From positions 124,001-188,000 of the forward strand of contig JANQRI010000005.1 of the NCBI GenBank assembly GCA_028284675.1: a stretch of DNA of 64,000 nucleotides, given 5' to 3'. Position numbers and translations under genes: made by a program. The notes under the pieces were generated by a model. That model worked only from the letters and a program-made list of their open reading frames with translations, had not been told where the DNA came from and did no database searches. Source of the stretch: Gammaproteobacteria bacterium (GTDB lineage: Bacteria > Pseudomonadota > Gammaproteobacteria > HTCC5015). Each line of letters begins with the position of its first letter. Positions within the stretch are counted from its first letter, which is position 1. Below are positions 1-8,638 of the stretch, piece after piece.

Positions 1-345
1 GATACCAGCGGCACGTGATATGCCAGACATGGCCGGGTAGAAAATACCGGTCAGCCCTGGGTATTTACGTTTTTCCTTGGGTGATATTTTTTTGAGGTCA
101 AATGGGCTGCTTCACTGCTTCATGAAAGGTTTTGTTTGCTATTTTTTTAGGTATTTCAATAATTTATTTCGGTCATCGCCGCTTGGTCATCGCGGTTTAA
201 TGATGTGTTTAGGTGTGGCCCGATGAAGCGATTGGTTTGCAAGTGGAAAAAATTTCAAGAAAAAAATAAAAAATAGTCTAATATAATTAATCGGCTCCGT
301 GCTTTAACAATGTATCAATCGAGTAACACAATGTGCTCTTAAAAT

Positions 346-361
346 CAATTGATCTCAATTG
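346..361. promoter_or_regulatory. 16-bp palindrome in leader, copy 1
   Basis: CAATTGA-TC-TCAATTG is a perfect 7-bp inverted repeat, kept unchanged in the second leader at 2102-2117. It lies downstream of an A-rich tract with a TATAAT-like hexamer at 282-287 and about 310 bases before the start codon. Its symmetry fits a dimeric regulator site, but nothing identifies a protein, and a promoter is not clearly defined. Confidence 0.35.
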
Positions 362-559
362 GTTATGTTTTAGCGTGAGCGGCTTTAACTTATCTGGCGT
401 ATGTTTTCAGTGTTGTGGTGATTTCTTATTCGTGAGGGTATAAATCTTGCTAATGCATGAAATGCCAAAACCACTTCAATGATTGAAAACGCACTGTATT
501 TAGGTATCGCCACCTAAGTTTTTGTAACTGAAACACTTTCATCGTACGGATAAACCATT

Positions 560-587
560 GTAGACCTGCTTGCAATAGGCGGTCTAC
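560..587 (+). promoter_or_regulatory. Leader hairpin upstream of the first deamidase-like gene
   Basis: GTAGACC (560-566) pairs with GGTCTAC (581-587), followed by a short T run. The same stem occurs at 2312-2339 before the second gene, with changes only in the loop. It ends about 80 bases before the start codon. A role in attenuation or mRNA stability is possible; the T run is too short to call a terminator. Confidence 0.4.
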
Positions 588-667
588 TTTAAAAGTTAGT
601 GTTGAACAAGGAAAGCTCTATTGTTGGTTAACTGAGCTTGACGCAAACCATACAAAAGGAAACTAAC

Positions 668-1684
668 ATGCCAAAACCCACTGTAGTCCCACTTACTATC
701 GGCATTAGCAAAGAACCTAAAGGTATTCGCCGAAGTGCTTACTCCCAAGATCAGAAATTTTATAAATTGAAAAATTTCAAGGACGCACCTGAAGACAGCG
801 TATTGTATGTCCCCCAGGAGTCCTATGTGGTAATTGAAAACGCTAATAGCCCTTTCAGTTTTGTCACAACCGACGGTGCAGGTCCTTGCGCGGCCATTGC
901 TATTACTGGCAACGGCAAGACTTTTTTTACTCATCTGGATGATGACTCAAGTGACCTAGGCAAAGTCAAAGACAGCCTGCACGGCATGATAAGCAAAATG
1001 TTAGACATGGTCAGCCTTGATCATTCTAAAATAGAAAGCATATCGGTTTCATCAGGGCAACTTGAGGTAGGTGGCAATACCATGGCCAAAGCTCTGCTGG
1101 AAGATATAAAAGCTCGCGACAATCTGGGCACCGTTGATAAACCGTGCACATTGAGCTCTCACGGAACTAACAATAATTTAACTCTTGACCTTGCAAAAAT
1201 GGAGACTGTTTGTTGTAAGCAGCCACCTTTCCCTGCTGTAGAAGCAAAGGTAGAAGAGCAAATAGTTAACAAAAATGTGGTGCCATTAAGCCTTGAAAAG
1301 GACATATCCAAAAAACTGGAAGAGCTAAAAAAGTATAAGTTTCCGGACGACGTAGAATCCGAGCTTGTTACCACAGGCAAAACCATCACTATTATGGAAG
1401 ATGTTAAAAAGGCGGAAGCTAACCAGCAAAACAATAATGCTAATGTCATAAGCGACAACGAAAACGAAGATGAAAACAACGAAAGCAACGAGGAAAGCAG
1501 CAGCCTGAACAATGATCTCATCGATGCTGGCGGCAATGAGAATAGCAGTGACATCAGTCAGGGCAGTAAACATGCCACTACCGGCAGCAATAGTGAAAAC
1601 ATTAACACCGGTAACAACGTTACTCCAACTGAACCCAAAGATGTTAATGAAGAAGAGGAGCTCGAATTAGTAGAAAGCAAATAG
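668..1684 (+). CDS. CNF/CheD-like putative deamidase with acidic Asn/Ser-rich tail, copy 1
   Basis: 338 aa; family not recognised by full-length similarity. The ATG at 668 is chosen because AAAGGAA sits 7 bases upstream; an in-frame TTG at 638 lacks such a site. The most informative stretch is residues 69-91, DGAGPC followed by a beta-strand-like segment and TH. This gives Cys74 and His89, 15 residues apart, the spacing of the catalytic Cys866/His881 pair of the CNF1 toxin deamidase. Residues ~260-338 are a low-complexity tail rich in N, E, S and D. There is no signal peptide or membrane segment. A toxin-like glutamine deamidase is an inference from one motif; other Cys-His enzymes or a non-enzyme remain possible. 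It is followed by a hairpin and a paralogue. Confidence 0.55.
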   Translation: MPKPTVVPLTIGISKEPKGIRRSAYSQDQKFYKLKNFKDAPEDSVLYVPQESYVVIENANSPFSFVTTDGAGPCAAIAITGNGKTFFTHLDDDSSDLGKVKDSLHGMISKMLDMVSLDHSKIESISVSSGQLEVGGNTMAKALLEDIKARDNLGTVDKPCTLSSHGTNNNLTLDLAKMETVCCKQPPFPAVEAKVEEQIVNKNVVPLSLEKDISKKLEELKKYKFPDDVESELVTTGKTITIMEDVKKAEANQQNNNANVISDNENEDENNESNEESSSLNNDLIDAGGNENSSDISQGSKHATTGSNSENINTGNNVTPTEPKDVNEEEELELVESK

Positions 1685-1695
1685 CCACGAAAAGA

Positions 1696-1737
1696 CAATC
1701 GCTCAGGTGTGCCATAAGGCACACCTGAGAACGATTG
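1696..1737 (+). terminator. Long 3' hairpin after deamidase-like gene 1
   Basis: A 12-bp perfect stem (1702-1713 with 1718-1729) closes an ATAA loop. It is extended by CAATCG/CGATTG across an AA bulge. There is no clear U-tract, so it may protect mRNA or act as a processing site rather than as a classical intrinsic terminator. The copy at 3460-3501 keeps the structure with a compensating base-pair change. Confidence 0.55.
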
Positions 1738-2101
1738 GGGTTCACTTATTTGATAGCAGCGGTGCCTGATATGCCAGACACGGCCTGGTAGAAAATATCG
1801 GTTAGCCCTGAGTATTTACGTTTTTCCTTAAGGGATATTTTTTTGAGGCTAAACCAAATGAGTTGTTTCACTGTTTCATGAAAGGCTTTGGTTTCTGTTT
1901 TTCCAGGTATTTCAATAATTTATTTCGGTCATCGCCGCTTGGTCATCGCGGTTTAATGATGTGTTTAGGTCCGGCCCGATGCAGCGATTGGTTTGCAAGT
2001 GGAAAAAATTTCAAGAAAAAAATAAAAAATAGTCTAATATAATTAATTGGCTCCGTGCTTTAACAACGTATCAATCGAGTAACACAATGTGCTCTTAAAA
2101 T

Positions 2102-2117
2102 CAATTGATCTCAATTG
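2102..2117. promoter_or_regulatory. 16-bp palindrome in leader, copy 2
   Basis: Identical to the CAATTGA-TC-TCAATTG palindrome of the first leader and at the equivalent position. Candidate operator; the regulator is unknown. Confidence 0.35.
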
Positions 2118-2311
2118 GTTATGTTTTAGCGTGAGTGGTTTTAACTTATCTGGTGTATGTTTTCAGTGCTGTGGTGATTTCTCATTAAGGTATAAATCTT
2201 GCTAACGCATGAAATACCAAAACCACTTCAATGATTGAAAACGCACTGTGTTTAGGCATCGCCACCTAAGTTTTTGTAACTGAAACACTTTCATCGTACG
2301 GATAAACCATT

Positions 2312-2339
2312 GTAGACCTGCTTGCAACAGGTGGTCTAC
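2312..2339 (+). promoter_or_regulatory. Leader hairpin upstream of the second deamidase-like gene
   Basis: GTAGACC/GGTCTAC stem with the same flanks as the first copy. The two loop differences leave the stem intact. Confidence 0.4.
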
Positions 2340-2424
2340 TTTAAAAGTTAGTATTGAAAACAAGGAAAGCTCTATTTTTTGTGGTTAACTGAGCTTGACG
2401 CAAACCATACAAAAGGAAACTAAT

Positions 2425-3447
2425 ATGCCAAATCCCACTGTAGTCCCACTTACTATCGGCATTAAAAAAGAACCTAAAGGTGCTCGCCTAAAATTTTATT
2501 CGGAAGACCAGAAATTTTATAAATTGAAAGACTTGAAGGATGCGCCTAAAGACAGCGTATTGTATGTCCCTCAAGAGTCCTATGTGGTCTTTGAACACGC
2601 TAATCCTAAGCTGCCTTTCAAATTTGTCGCGACCGACGGTGCAGGCACCTGTGCAGCCATTGCTATTACCGGCAACGGCAAGACTTTTTTTACCCATCTG
2701 GATGAAGACTCAAACGAACTTGGCAAAGTCAAAGACAATCTAAACGGCATGATAAACAAAATGTTAGACATGGTCAGCCTTGATCATTCTAAAATAGAAA
2801 GCATATCGATCTCATCAGGGAATATTGGGGGAAAAGGCAATACCATGCCCAATGCTCTAGTGGAAGCTATAAAAGCTCGCGATGATCTAGGTACTGTTGA
2901 TAAACCCTGCACATTGAGTTCTTCCGGAGATCAAAATTTAACTCTCGACCTTGCAAAAATGGAAGTTGTTTGTTGTAGCGCTGCACCTTTCCCCGCTATT
3001 GATAAAAAAGCAAAAGAACAGATTGTGAATAAAAATGCGGTGGAACTAAACGATGTGCCAACCGTAGAAGAGAGGCTAGAACTATTAGGAAAATACAAGT
3101 TTCCAGATGATGTGGCGTCCAAGCTTACTACTACAGGTAAAACCATCACTATCATGGATGAAGTTATTAAGGAAATTAAACAGCAAAACAATAATGCTAA
3201 TGCCCAAGGCAACAACGAAAACGAAAACGAAGATGAAAACAACGAAAGCAACGAAGAAAGCAGTAGCTTGAACAATGATCTCATTGATGCCGGCGGCAAT
3301 GAGAATAGCAGCGACATCAGTCAGGGCAGCAAACATGCCACTACGGGCAGTAATAGTGAAAACGTTAACACCGGTACCAACGTTACTCCAAATGAACCCA
3401 AAGATGTTAATGAAGAAGAGGAGCTCGAATTAGTAGAAAGCAAATAG
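2425..3447 (+). CDS. CNF/CheD-like putative deamidase with acidic Asn/Ser-rich tail, copy 2
   Basis: 340 aa, a close paralogue of the preceding gene. The start at 2425 is set by the same AAAGGAA site. The Cys/His pair is kept (DGAGTC, Cys76; TH, His91; spacing 15 again), while the residue before the Cys changes from Pro to Thr. The N-terminal two thirds align throughout. The segment around residues 200-245 is clearly diverged, and the final ~80 residues (N/E/S-rich tail ending ELELVESK) are almost identical. Conservation of Cys, His and tail across the duplicates suggests these are the functional elements. There is no signal peptide. It lies 85 bases before the 685-aa gene and could be cotranscribed with it. 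The function is inferred, as for copy 1. Confidence 0.55.
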   Translation: MPNPTVVPLTIGIKKEPKGARLKFYSEDQKFYKLKDLKDAPKDSVLYVPQESYVVFEHANPKLPFKFVATDGAGTCAAIAITGNGKTFFTHLDEDSNELGKVKDNLNGMINKMLDMVSLDHSKIESISISSGNIGGKGNTMPNALVEAIKARDDLGTVDKPCTLSSSGDQNLTLDLAKMEVVCCSAAPFPAIDKKAKEQIVNKNAVELNDVPTVEERLELLGKYKFPDDVASKLTTTGKTITIMDEVIKEIKQQNNNANAQGNNENENEDENNESNEESSSLNNDLIDAGGNENSSDISQGSKHATTGSNSENVNTGTNVTPNEPKDVNEEEELELVESK

Positions 3448-3459
3448 CCACCAAACAAA

Positions 3460-3501
3460 CAATCGCCCAGGTGCGCCATAAGGCGCACCTGAGAACGGTT
3501 G
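3460..3501 (+). terminator. Long 3' hairpin after deamidase-like gene 2
   Basis: A 10-bp perfect stem (3468-3477 with 3482-3491) closes an ATAA loop. It is extended past a C.A mismatch and an AA bulge by CAATCG/CGGTTG, which contains one G.T wobble. Compared with copy 1, a T-A pair in the stem has become C-G on both sides, which supports selection for RNA structure. Confidence 0.55.
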
Positions 3502-3532
3502 CGGTTCACTCATTTAGATAAGGAGTATCATT

Positions 3533-5590
3533 ATGGGATTCTTTAACAATCCGCTCGGTACCCTCGAAAGTTGGGGCAAGCAGATTGCGCATGATAGTGA
3601 AGGTTTTTTCACCAATTTAGGTCATGGCAACATTGGCGCTGCGCTTGGCAATTTGGCCGGTTTATCCACCAACCTCACCCCCTGGGGAGCTGCTTTCAAT
3701 GCATTTACCGGTGGGCATATCGAAAAACACGTAGACGAAGGTGTAAGCAATATTGCTGATGGTATTTGGACCGGCAATGTAAGCGAGATTGCTTCTGGCG
3801 TTACCGAGTCAGTATTTGCCAGCAGCCCCGGCCTTAATTTAGTCGACGCAATTTTTCACGATGAACCACTGCACTTTGTTGATGATGTGCTCGGTTTACC
3901 ATATCACGGCACTGATGCTAAAGATGCAGTTTGGCCAGAGCTTACCAAGCTACCCTGCAAACCCAGCGCGGATAGCTTAAAAATGTATCAACGCGCCAAT
4001 CGCTTACTGGTTGCCTTGTCGCAACAACACAACAATGGCGGCCCGGTGATACGCCAACCTGCCTGGGCAAGTACGTTAAGTCAAAACATCATAAACAACA
4101 AAACCGGCAGCCTGCCCAACCAAAGCGACTGTCAGTGGACTAAACAAGGCTTTACACCGGCCCCTGCCGATAAATCTATCTGGAATTTGGATGATACTTT
4201 ACAAGCCGGACAGATGTTGGCTTTTGGTATTCCGGAAGCCGGTGTTTTTATCTCTGGCGGTATTTCCGCGTTAAGCATATTAAAGCGTAATATGGCGGCC
4301 AAGCATCCGGAGCCAAACTCATTTATTACTGCGATTAATAATGCCACGACACAGCTTGAACAACATATCGATAATGAACATTTTGAAAATATTATTTCGC
4401 AGGCGACTTCCCGCTTTAGTTTAATTCGTGATCAGGTCGTGACACCGTTTGCCAACGCAATGCATCCGGATGCGACATTTTCGAAGACTGATATTTTGTC
4501 TGGCTGTGAAGAAGCTTACCATGACGGCCTTGATTGGCTAACGCAAATGATGTACGAATACACGCCTGTCAGCAGAAACATGGCAGTACCTCCCACATTT
4601 AGCGAGTATGCGTTTCGCGCCTGGATTGATTGCGCTAACACCTATTTGTTTGCAATGAAAATTGGCTGCATTCTGACGGCTATCAAAGATATCAGTGATG
4701 AAAACTTATCTGATGCGCTTAAGAAGATTAACCTGGTAACCCGTATTTGTGATGATCAGGAGTCTTACAAATATTATGTGCGCATCAATATGCTACTTGG
4801 CAGTACAACCGGCATATTTCGCAAACATATGCAAACCACATTGAACTCAATGCATCAAAAATTGGGCAAACGCCTTAATATGATCGGTGCGCCGATTGAA
4901 GATGCCGGCTTGCATAAGGAATTTCATAAAAACTGGAAAGTGAGCATTGATAGTGGACTGGGTGCCGATGGCTTTATCACTGGAAACATCAACTGGGATC
5001 GTGCCGCCACTGTCAAAAAAGACCACCTGGTCGACGCAACCAAAGTAGGCACCAGCAAACCTGTGCAGGAAATGTGGCAAAAGTCCGGCGCCTTTGCCGT
5101 TGGTGAAACTGATAGCTGTGTCGCCAATACGAATAGTTATGCGCAGTATGTCATTAATCACTATGCCGATGCGTACAACTATTCACTGGGAACTGATGCC
5201 GACCCAAGCTCAATGTTAGAGCTTGTTGTAAAAATTGCAGATCATTGGTGGGCAACTGACAGTTCATTATGGGCAACATTTACCCGCAGTATTGCCATGC
5301 ATCAAAGCTATGTTGAGCAAAAAATCCAAACTGCCCAAACGACAGGTGACACAAAGGCTGCCAACCATTGGTCTGACTTTAAGCGCCCATTTTGGGAAGG
5401 CTTAAGTGTTCCCGGTGGGCAGACCGGTCGCAATGTATTAAGCGACGTGCTGATACATGTTATTCAAGGTTCCAGCGACGCGCATAAACAAGGCGCGGCC
5501 GGCATGGATAATGCCGGAAAAACCGCGCAACAAACCGCCGCTGTCGCAACCGAGGCAGCAAAAAATGCCAGCGCCTATCGCAGCGGCTAA
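3533..5590 (+). CDS. Unrecognised 685-aa protein of the tandem locus
   Basis: I do not recognise this family. The start is firm: AAGGAG lies 7-8 bases before ATG 3533. Residues 1-120 are rich in Gly, Ala and small hydrophobics with regularly spaced charged residues (GNIGAALGNLAG, NAFTGGHIEK, SNIADGIW). This resembles an amphipathic, possibly membrane-active N-terminus but has no cleavable signal. A hydrophobic Gly-rich segment near residue 235 (FGIPEAGVFISGG) could touch a membrane. The rest looks globular and mostly helical, ending in an Ala-rich amphipathic stretch (QQTAAVATEAAKNASA). It sits between the deamidase-like duplicates and the two paralogous genes downstream, so the five genes may form one exported or toxin-like system. 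That is inference from position only. Confidence 0.6.
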   Translation: MGFFNNPLGTLESWGKQIAHDSEGFFTNLGHGNIGAALGNLAGLSTNLTPWGAAFNAFTGGHIEKHVDEGVSNIADGIWTGNVSEIASGVTESVFASSPGLNLVDAIFHDEPLHFVDDVLGLPYHGTDAKDAVWPELTKLPCKPSADSLKMYQRANRLLVALSQQHNNGGPVIRQPAWASTLSQNIINNKTGSLPNQSDCQWTKQGFTPAPADKSIWNLDDTLQAGQMLAFGIPEAGVFISGGISALSILKRNMAAKHPEPNSFITAINNATTQLEQHIDNEHFENIISQATSRFSLIRDQVVTPFANAMHPDATFSKTDILSGCEEAYHDGLDWLTQMMYEYTPVSRNMAVPPTFSEYAFRAWIDCANTYLFAMKIGCILTAIKDISDENLSDALKKINLVTRICDDQESYKYYVRINMLLGSTTGIFRKHMQTTLNSMHQKLGKRLNMIGAPIEDAGLHKEFHKNWKVSIDSGLGADGFITGNINWDRAATVKKDHLVDATKVGTSKPVQEMWQKSGAFAVGETDSCVANTNSYAQYVINHYADAYNYSLGTDADPSSMLELVVKIADHWWATDSSLWATFTRSIAMHQSYVEQKIQTAQTTGDTKAANHWSDFKRPFWEGLSVPGGQTGRNVLSDVLIHVIQGSSDAHKQGAAGMDNAGKTAQQTAAVATEAAKNASAYRSG

Positions 5591-5640
5591 CCAGCACTGG
5601 AATTGCAATCCATTTGAATCTTAAAAAGGAGTTATATCAT

Positions 5641-7101
5641 ATGACAAGTTCTTCCGAATTAAACAATCTTCCTTCCGGCCTAAATGCCTACCATGCGCTG
5701 TTAGCGCAAATTGTTGGCCTGGATGGTAAAGACCCACGCATCATTGTGTCCACATCTGGCCCGGTCTATGGTGAGTTTGCGGACCAGGCTAATACTGTTG
5801 GCGGCGTTTCCAGCACAGAAAAACCACCACAGCAAAACTGGAGTGATTTGGTCAATAATATCCCGGTAGTAGGGGCTATCTATACGCCCAGTGGTAATAT
5901 GGCCACTCAAGCCTACGCTGATCTATTAGGCGAAATTCAGTATAGCCTGGCTCGCCTGCAACCCGCCAAAACACCAGAGCAGCAAAAACAACTTGATGAT
6001 CTGCAAAATCAACGTGATGACCAGTTGACAAAAGTCACTGCTGCCAGAAATGCTGCGGGAAAAGCATTTGCAAGCGACAAAAGCTTCGATTTTGAGATTG
6101 GTGTTGCAGCTCCAACTTGGGCCAGCTGGCTTACCACCAGCGAAGCCGGCCAGGTATGGGATACGGAGCAGAAGAAGTTTGACGATCTAAGCACACAAAT
6201 TGATGCGCTGATTAGCGAAACTGAAGCGACCAAACAAGTGCGGGATGCGATCACTCAATATGACAATGGTATCAATCCGGATAAATCTGGTCTCACACCA
6301 CAACTGCCTTGGGACTGGTCTGGCGACCTGAACAATGATATTCAGATTTGGCGGCAAAAAGGCGCATCATATGCAGAATCAGTGCAGGCTGCATTATCAG
6401 CCAAACAGCCAGCGCCAGCCAAACCGGTTTCTTTTAGCGCAGCTAACGATATTGGCAACAAAAAAGCTACCGCCTCAGAAAGCAAAACCAAAATTTCAGT
6501 TGGTTTCCTGTTCGGCTCAACTACCAGTAATAAAAGTAGCAGCTCAACAGAAAATTCCTCTACCGACACAAAAATCGGCCTTCATATGCAGGCTATTCAG
6601 GTTGATGTGCGCAACGTAGTGTCCAGTAAACTCAATGGCCGCGACTGGTATCACCAGCAAGTCTTAAAAAATTTCGATAATAACAATTCATTTAATCCAC
6701 GCGACAGCAAAAGCGTACCACTTCGCAGCAAGCCTCCCAGGCTTTGTGATGTGGCCAACTGGTCAGGCGATGAAGATGATAGCGATGTTTCTGCTTATGG
6801 CCTAACCGATAAAGCCATCTATCCATGGCGTATTGCACAAGTGATTATGGCGTTCCAACCCACTATCAGTGTTAGTATGGACAAAAGCACCTATGATCAA
6901 TTAAAAACCAATAGTGCAAATAGCTCTGGCGGTGGCGGCTTTTTTCTATTTGGCATGGCGAGCAAAGAGCATCAGGATGCAAGTACCACCAGCACCACCA
7001 GTTGGGATGATGAATCAAGCTCTATCACTATTGCAGACACCAGCCAGAACCCATTAGTGCTGGGCTTTGTGATGGAGCCTATGCCAGGTATTAAGGGTTA
7101 A
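5641..7101 (+). CDS. Unrecognised 486-aa protein, paralogue of the next gene
   Basis: Start at ATG 5641, preceded by AAAAGGAG; an in-frame TTG at 5614 is less likely. The product aligns along its length with the product of 7203-8552. Shared landmarks are PQQNWSDL (around residue 62), YTPSGN, a coiled-coil-like segment at ~110-195, LTPQLPW with DWSGDL, an RPPRxCDxAxWSG-like block, YPWRIAQVIMAFQPT and a C-terminal LGFVMEPMPG. This copy has two additions: a Ser/Thr/Lys-rich insert at ~280-310 and a Gly/Ser-rich loop near 430. No signal peptide and no known catalytic motif are evident. The central coiled coil with beta-rich flanks would suit a structural or binding component; the function is unknown. 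Confidence 0.6.
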   Translation: MTSSSELNNLPSGLNAYHALLAQIVGLDGKDPRIIVSTSGPVYGEFADQANTVGGVSSTEKPPQQNWSDLVNNIPVVGAIYTPSGNMATQAYADLLGEIQYSLARLQPAKTPEQQKQLDDLQNQRDDQLTKVTAARNAAGKAFASDKSFDFEIGVAAPTWASWLTTSEAGQVWDTEQKKFDDLSTQIDALISETEATKQVRDAITQYDNGINPDKSGLTPQLPWDWSGDLNNDIQIWRQKGASYAESVQAALSAKQPAPAKPVSFSAANDIGNKKATASESKTKISVGFLFGSTTSNKSSSSTENSSTDTKIGLHMQAIQVDVRNVVSSKLNGRDWYHQQVLKNFDNNNSFNPRDSKSVPLRSKPPRLCDVANWSGDEDDSDVSAYGLTDKAIYPWRIAQVIMAFQPTISVSMDKSTYDQLKTNSANSSGGGGFFLFGMASKEHQDASTTSTTSWDDESSSITIADTSQNPLVLGFVMEPMPGIKG

Positions 7102-7130
7102 GGTAGCAACTTACTACACATTAGCACAGT

Positions 7131-7174
7131 AATCGCACCTGGAGCATATTTACATTTTGCTCCAGGTTGTGATT
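7131..7174 (+). terminator. Hairpin between the two paralogous genes
   Basis: ACCTGGAGCA (7137-7146) pairs perfectly with TGCTCCAGGT (7158-7167), with further AATC/GATT pairing outside. It lies 30 bases after one paralogue's stop and 28 before the next start. As with the two hairpins upstream, there is no strong U-tract, so partial termination or transcript processing is as likely as full termination. Confidence 0.5.
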
Positions 7175-7202
7175 GCGCTCTACCAAAAAACTAAAAATCA
7201 AT

Positions 7203-8552
7203 ATGTTCGACAAGTTGCCTGTGCCATTACAATTGTCCCCTGAGCAGCAAGTGTGGCATAACTTACTGGAGCAAATTGCCAGCCCGCATAAAAGCAACGA
7301 TCAAATTATTATCGCCACCAGTGATCCGCTTTATGGGGAGTTCATTGAAACTAATAATGACAGCGATAAAACCCCACAGCAAAATTGGAGTGACTTAATT
7401 GACAATATGCCTAATGTCTCATGCACTTATAGTCCCAGTGGAAACCTGGTCAGTGATATCTACCCGGCTCTGCTAGATGAAATCGAGTGCAGCCTGAACT
7501 ACACTGAAAATATTAACAACCCGCAATATGAACAACTGCTTAAATTAATTTCACAGCGTGACCGTGCATTAATAACAATTAATCATGCCAAAAAAATTGT
7601 CCTGCTTGGATTACAGTTACTGCAGATGCAGGCGAAACAGTCACCAATGGCATTAAAAATTGGTATCCCTATCTCAGCCTGGCGTCAAGCCCGGAGGCAT
7701 AAAGTTAGCAACCTGATATTAACGCTGGCCGAAAAACGGTTAACCAAACTGAACAATAAAATTAGCGCACTCATTGAAGTCAACCAGGAGCAACAAGCTA
7801 TCGCAAGTGCGCTGGATCGCTATCACAGCATGATTGACCCGGAACAGCCTGGATTGACAGCACAGCTTCCATGGATATGGCAAGGGGACTTAACAAAAGA
7901 CATACAGCATTGGCAAGCGCAGGCTAAAGCATATTTGCAGAGGCAAACTCCAATAAAAAAGCCAATTCAACTGGTGGCGCATAGCAAAAATCAACATAAA
8001 ATCACAACCGGAGAACAGATAAGCGCCGATTTCAGTATTAACAGCATCGAGCTACAAGCCATCGCTGTTGATCAACGCGCCGTATTAGCCAGTGCCGATA
8101 ATACAAATACGACTTGGTATAACCAAACCTTGCTACAGAAACATAACAGTGATGCCGCATTTAACCCCAAGGACCCACAAGGTAACCCTATACGGCCTCG
8201 TCCACCGCGAATTTGCGATATTGCCACCTGGTCTGGACAAATCAACAAAGATATTCAGGCAGCCTACGGTACAAGTGACCAAGCGATTTTCCCCTGGCGT
8301 ATCGCAAAAGTGATCATGGCATTTCAACCCACAATCACCATAAAACTCAGTCAACACAGCTATCAAAAATTGGATAAAAGCAGCAGCATTCAACACAATA
8401 GTGTATTGGGCTATATTAAAAAAAACACGGAGACTCAAAGTATTAGTTGGAACGACAGCACTTCCACAGTGGTCATCAACGATCAAAGCCAATACCCCAT
8501 GATACTTGGCTTTGTAATGGAATTAATGCCAGGCAAACGACAAGTTAAATAA
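7203..8552 (+). CDS. Unrecognised 449-aa protein, paralogue of the preceding gene
   Basis: The start is taken at ATG 7203. An in-frame TTG at 7173 lies inside the upstream hairpin, and no strong Shine-Dalgarno is seen for either. The protein keeps the landmarks of its neighbour: LYGEF, TPQQNWSDLIDNMP, YSPSGN, LTAQLPW with IWQGDL, RPRPPRICDIATWSG, FPWRIAKVIMAFQPT and LGFVMELMPG. It lacks the Ser/Thr-rich and Gly-rich inserts. The weaker start signal and hairpin upstream suggest lower expression than its neighbour. Duplication followed by loss or gain of loops, as with the deamidase-like pair, points to a locus that evolves by local duplication. Function unknown. Confidence 0.58.
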   Translation: MFDKLPVPLQLSPEQQVWHNLLEQIASPHKSNDQIIIATSDPLYGEFIETNNDSDKTPQQNWSDLIDNMPNVSCTYSPSGNLVSDIYPALLDEIECSLNYTENINNPQYEQLLKLISQRDRALITINHAKKIVLLGLQLLQMQAKQSPMALKIGIPISAWRQARRHKVSNLILTLAEKRLTKLNNKISALIEVNQEQQAIASALDRYHSMIDPEQPGLTAQLPWIWQGDLTKDIQHWQAQAKAYLQRQTPIKKPIQLVAHSKNQHKITTGEQISADFSINSIELQAIAVDQRAVLASADNTNTTWYNQTLLQKHNSDAAFNPKDPQGNPIRPRPPRICDIATWSGQINKDIQAAYGTSDQAIFPWRIAKVIMAFQPTITIKLSQHSYQKLDKSSSIQHNSVLGYIKKNTETQSISWNDSTSTVVINDQSQYPMILGFVMELMPGKRQVK

Positions 8553-8638
8553 TGAAATTATGCTGCAAGCAGCTAATCCTTACTACGAACAATATCTTTC
8601 GACAGTTTACTTAAGTTTATATTATGCTGTTACCTGTA

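Larger units (their letters stand above)
1..3516. repeat. Tandem ~1.75-kb direct repeat, two units (leader + gene + hairpin)
   Basis: Unit 1 (1-1751) and unit 2 (1752-3516) are near-identical over the ~650-base leader and closely similar over the following gene and its 3' hairpin. Corresponding landmarks are the start codons at 668 and 2425, the stops at 1684 and 3447, and the hairpins at 1696 and 3460. The window begins exactly at the unit junction (GATA of the GATAxCAGCGG stretch), so another unit probably lies to the left. After unit 2 the junction sequence is followed by a strong ribosome binding site and a different gene at 3533. Whole genes with their control regions have therefore been duplicated, by unequal recombination or repeated insertion. 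Confidence 0.9.

Noticed and set aside
237..287. Sigma-70 promoter in the first leader (TTGCAA and TATAAT)
   Set aside because: The hexamers are ~40 bases apart, far beyond usable spacing; only the -10-like element remains.
1159..1573. Long minus-strand frames opposite the deamidase-like genes
   Set aside because: They mirror the low-complexity N/E/S-rich tail and lack ribosome binding sites; they occur identically opposite both copies.
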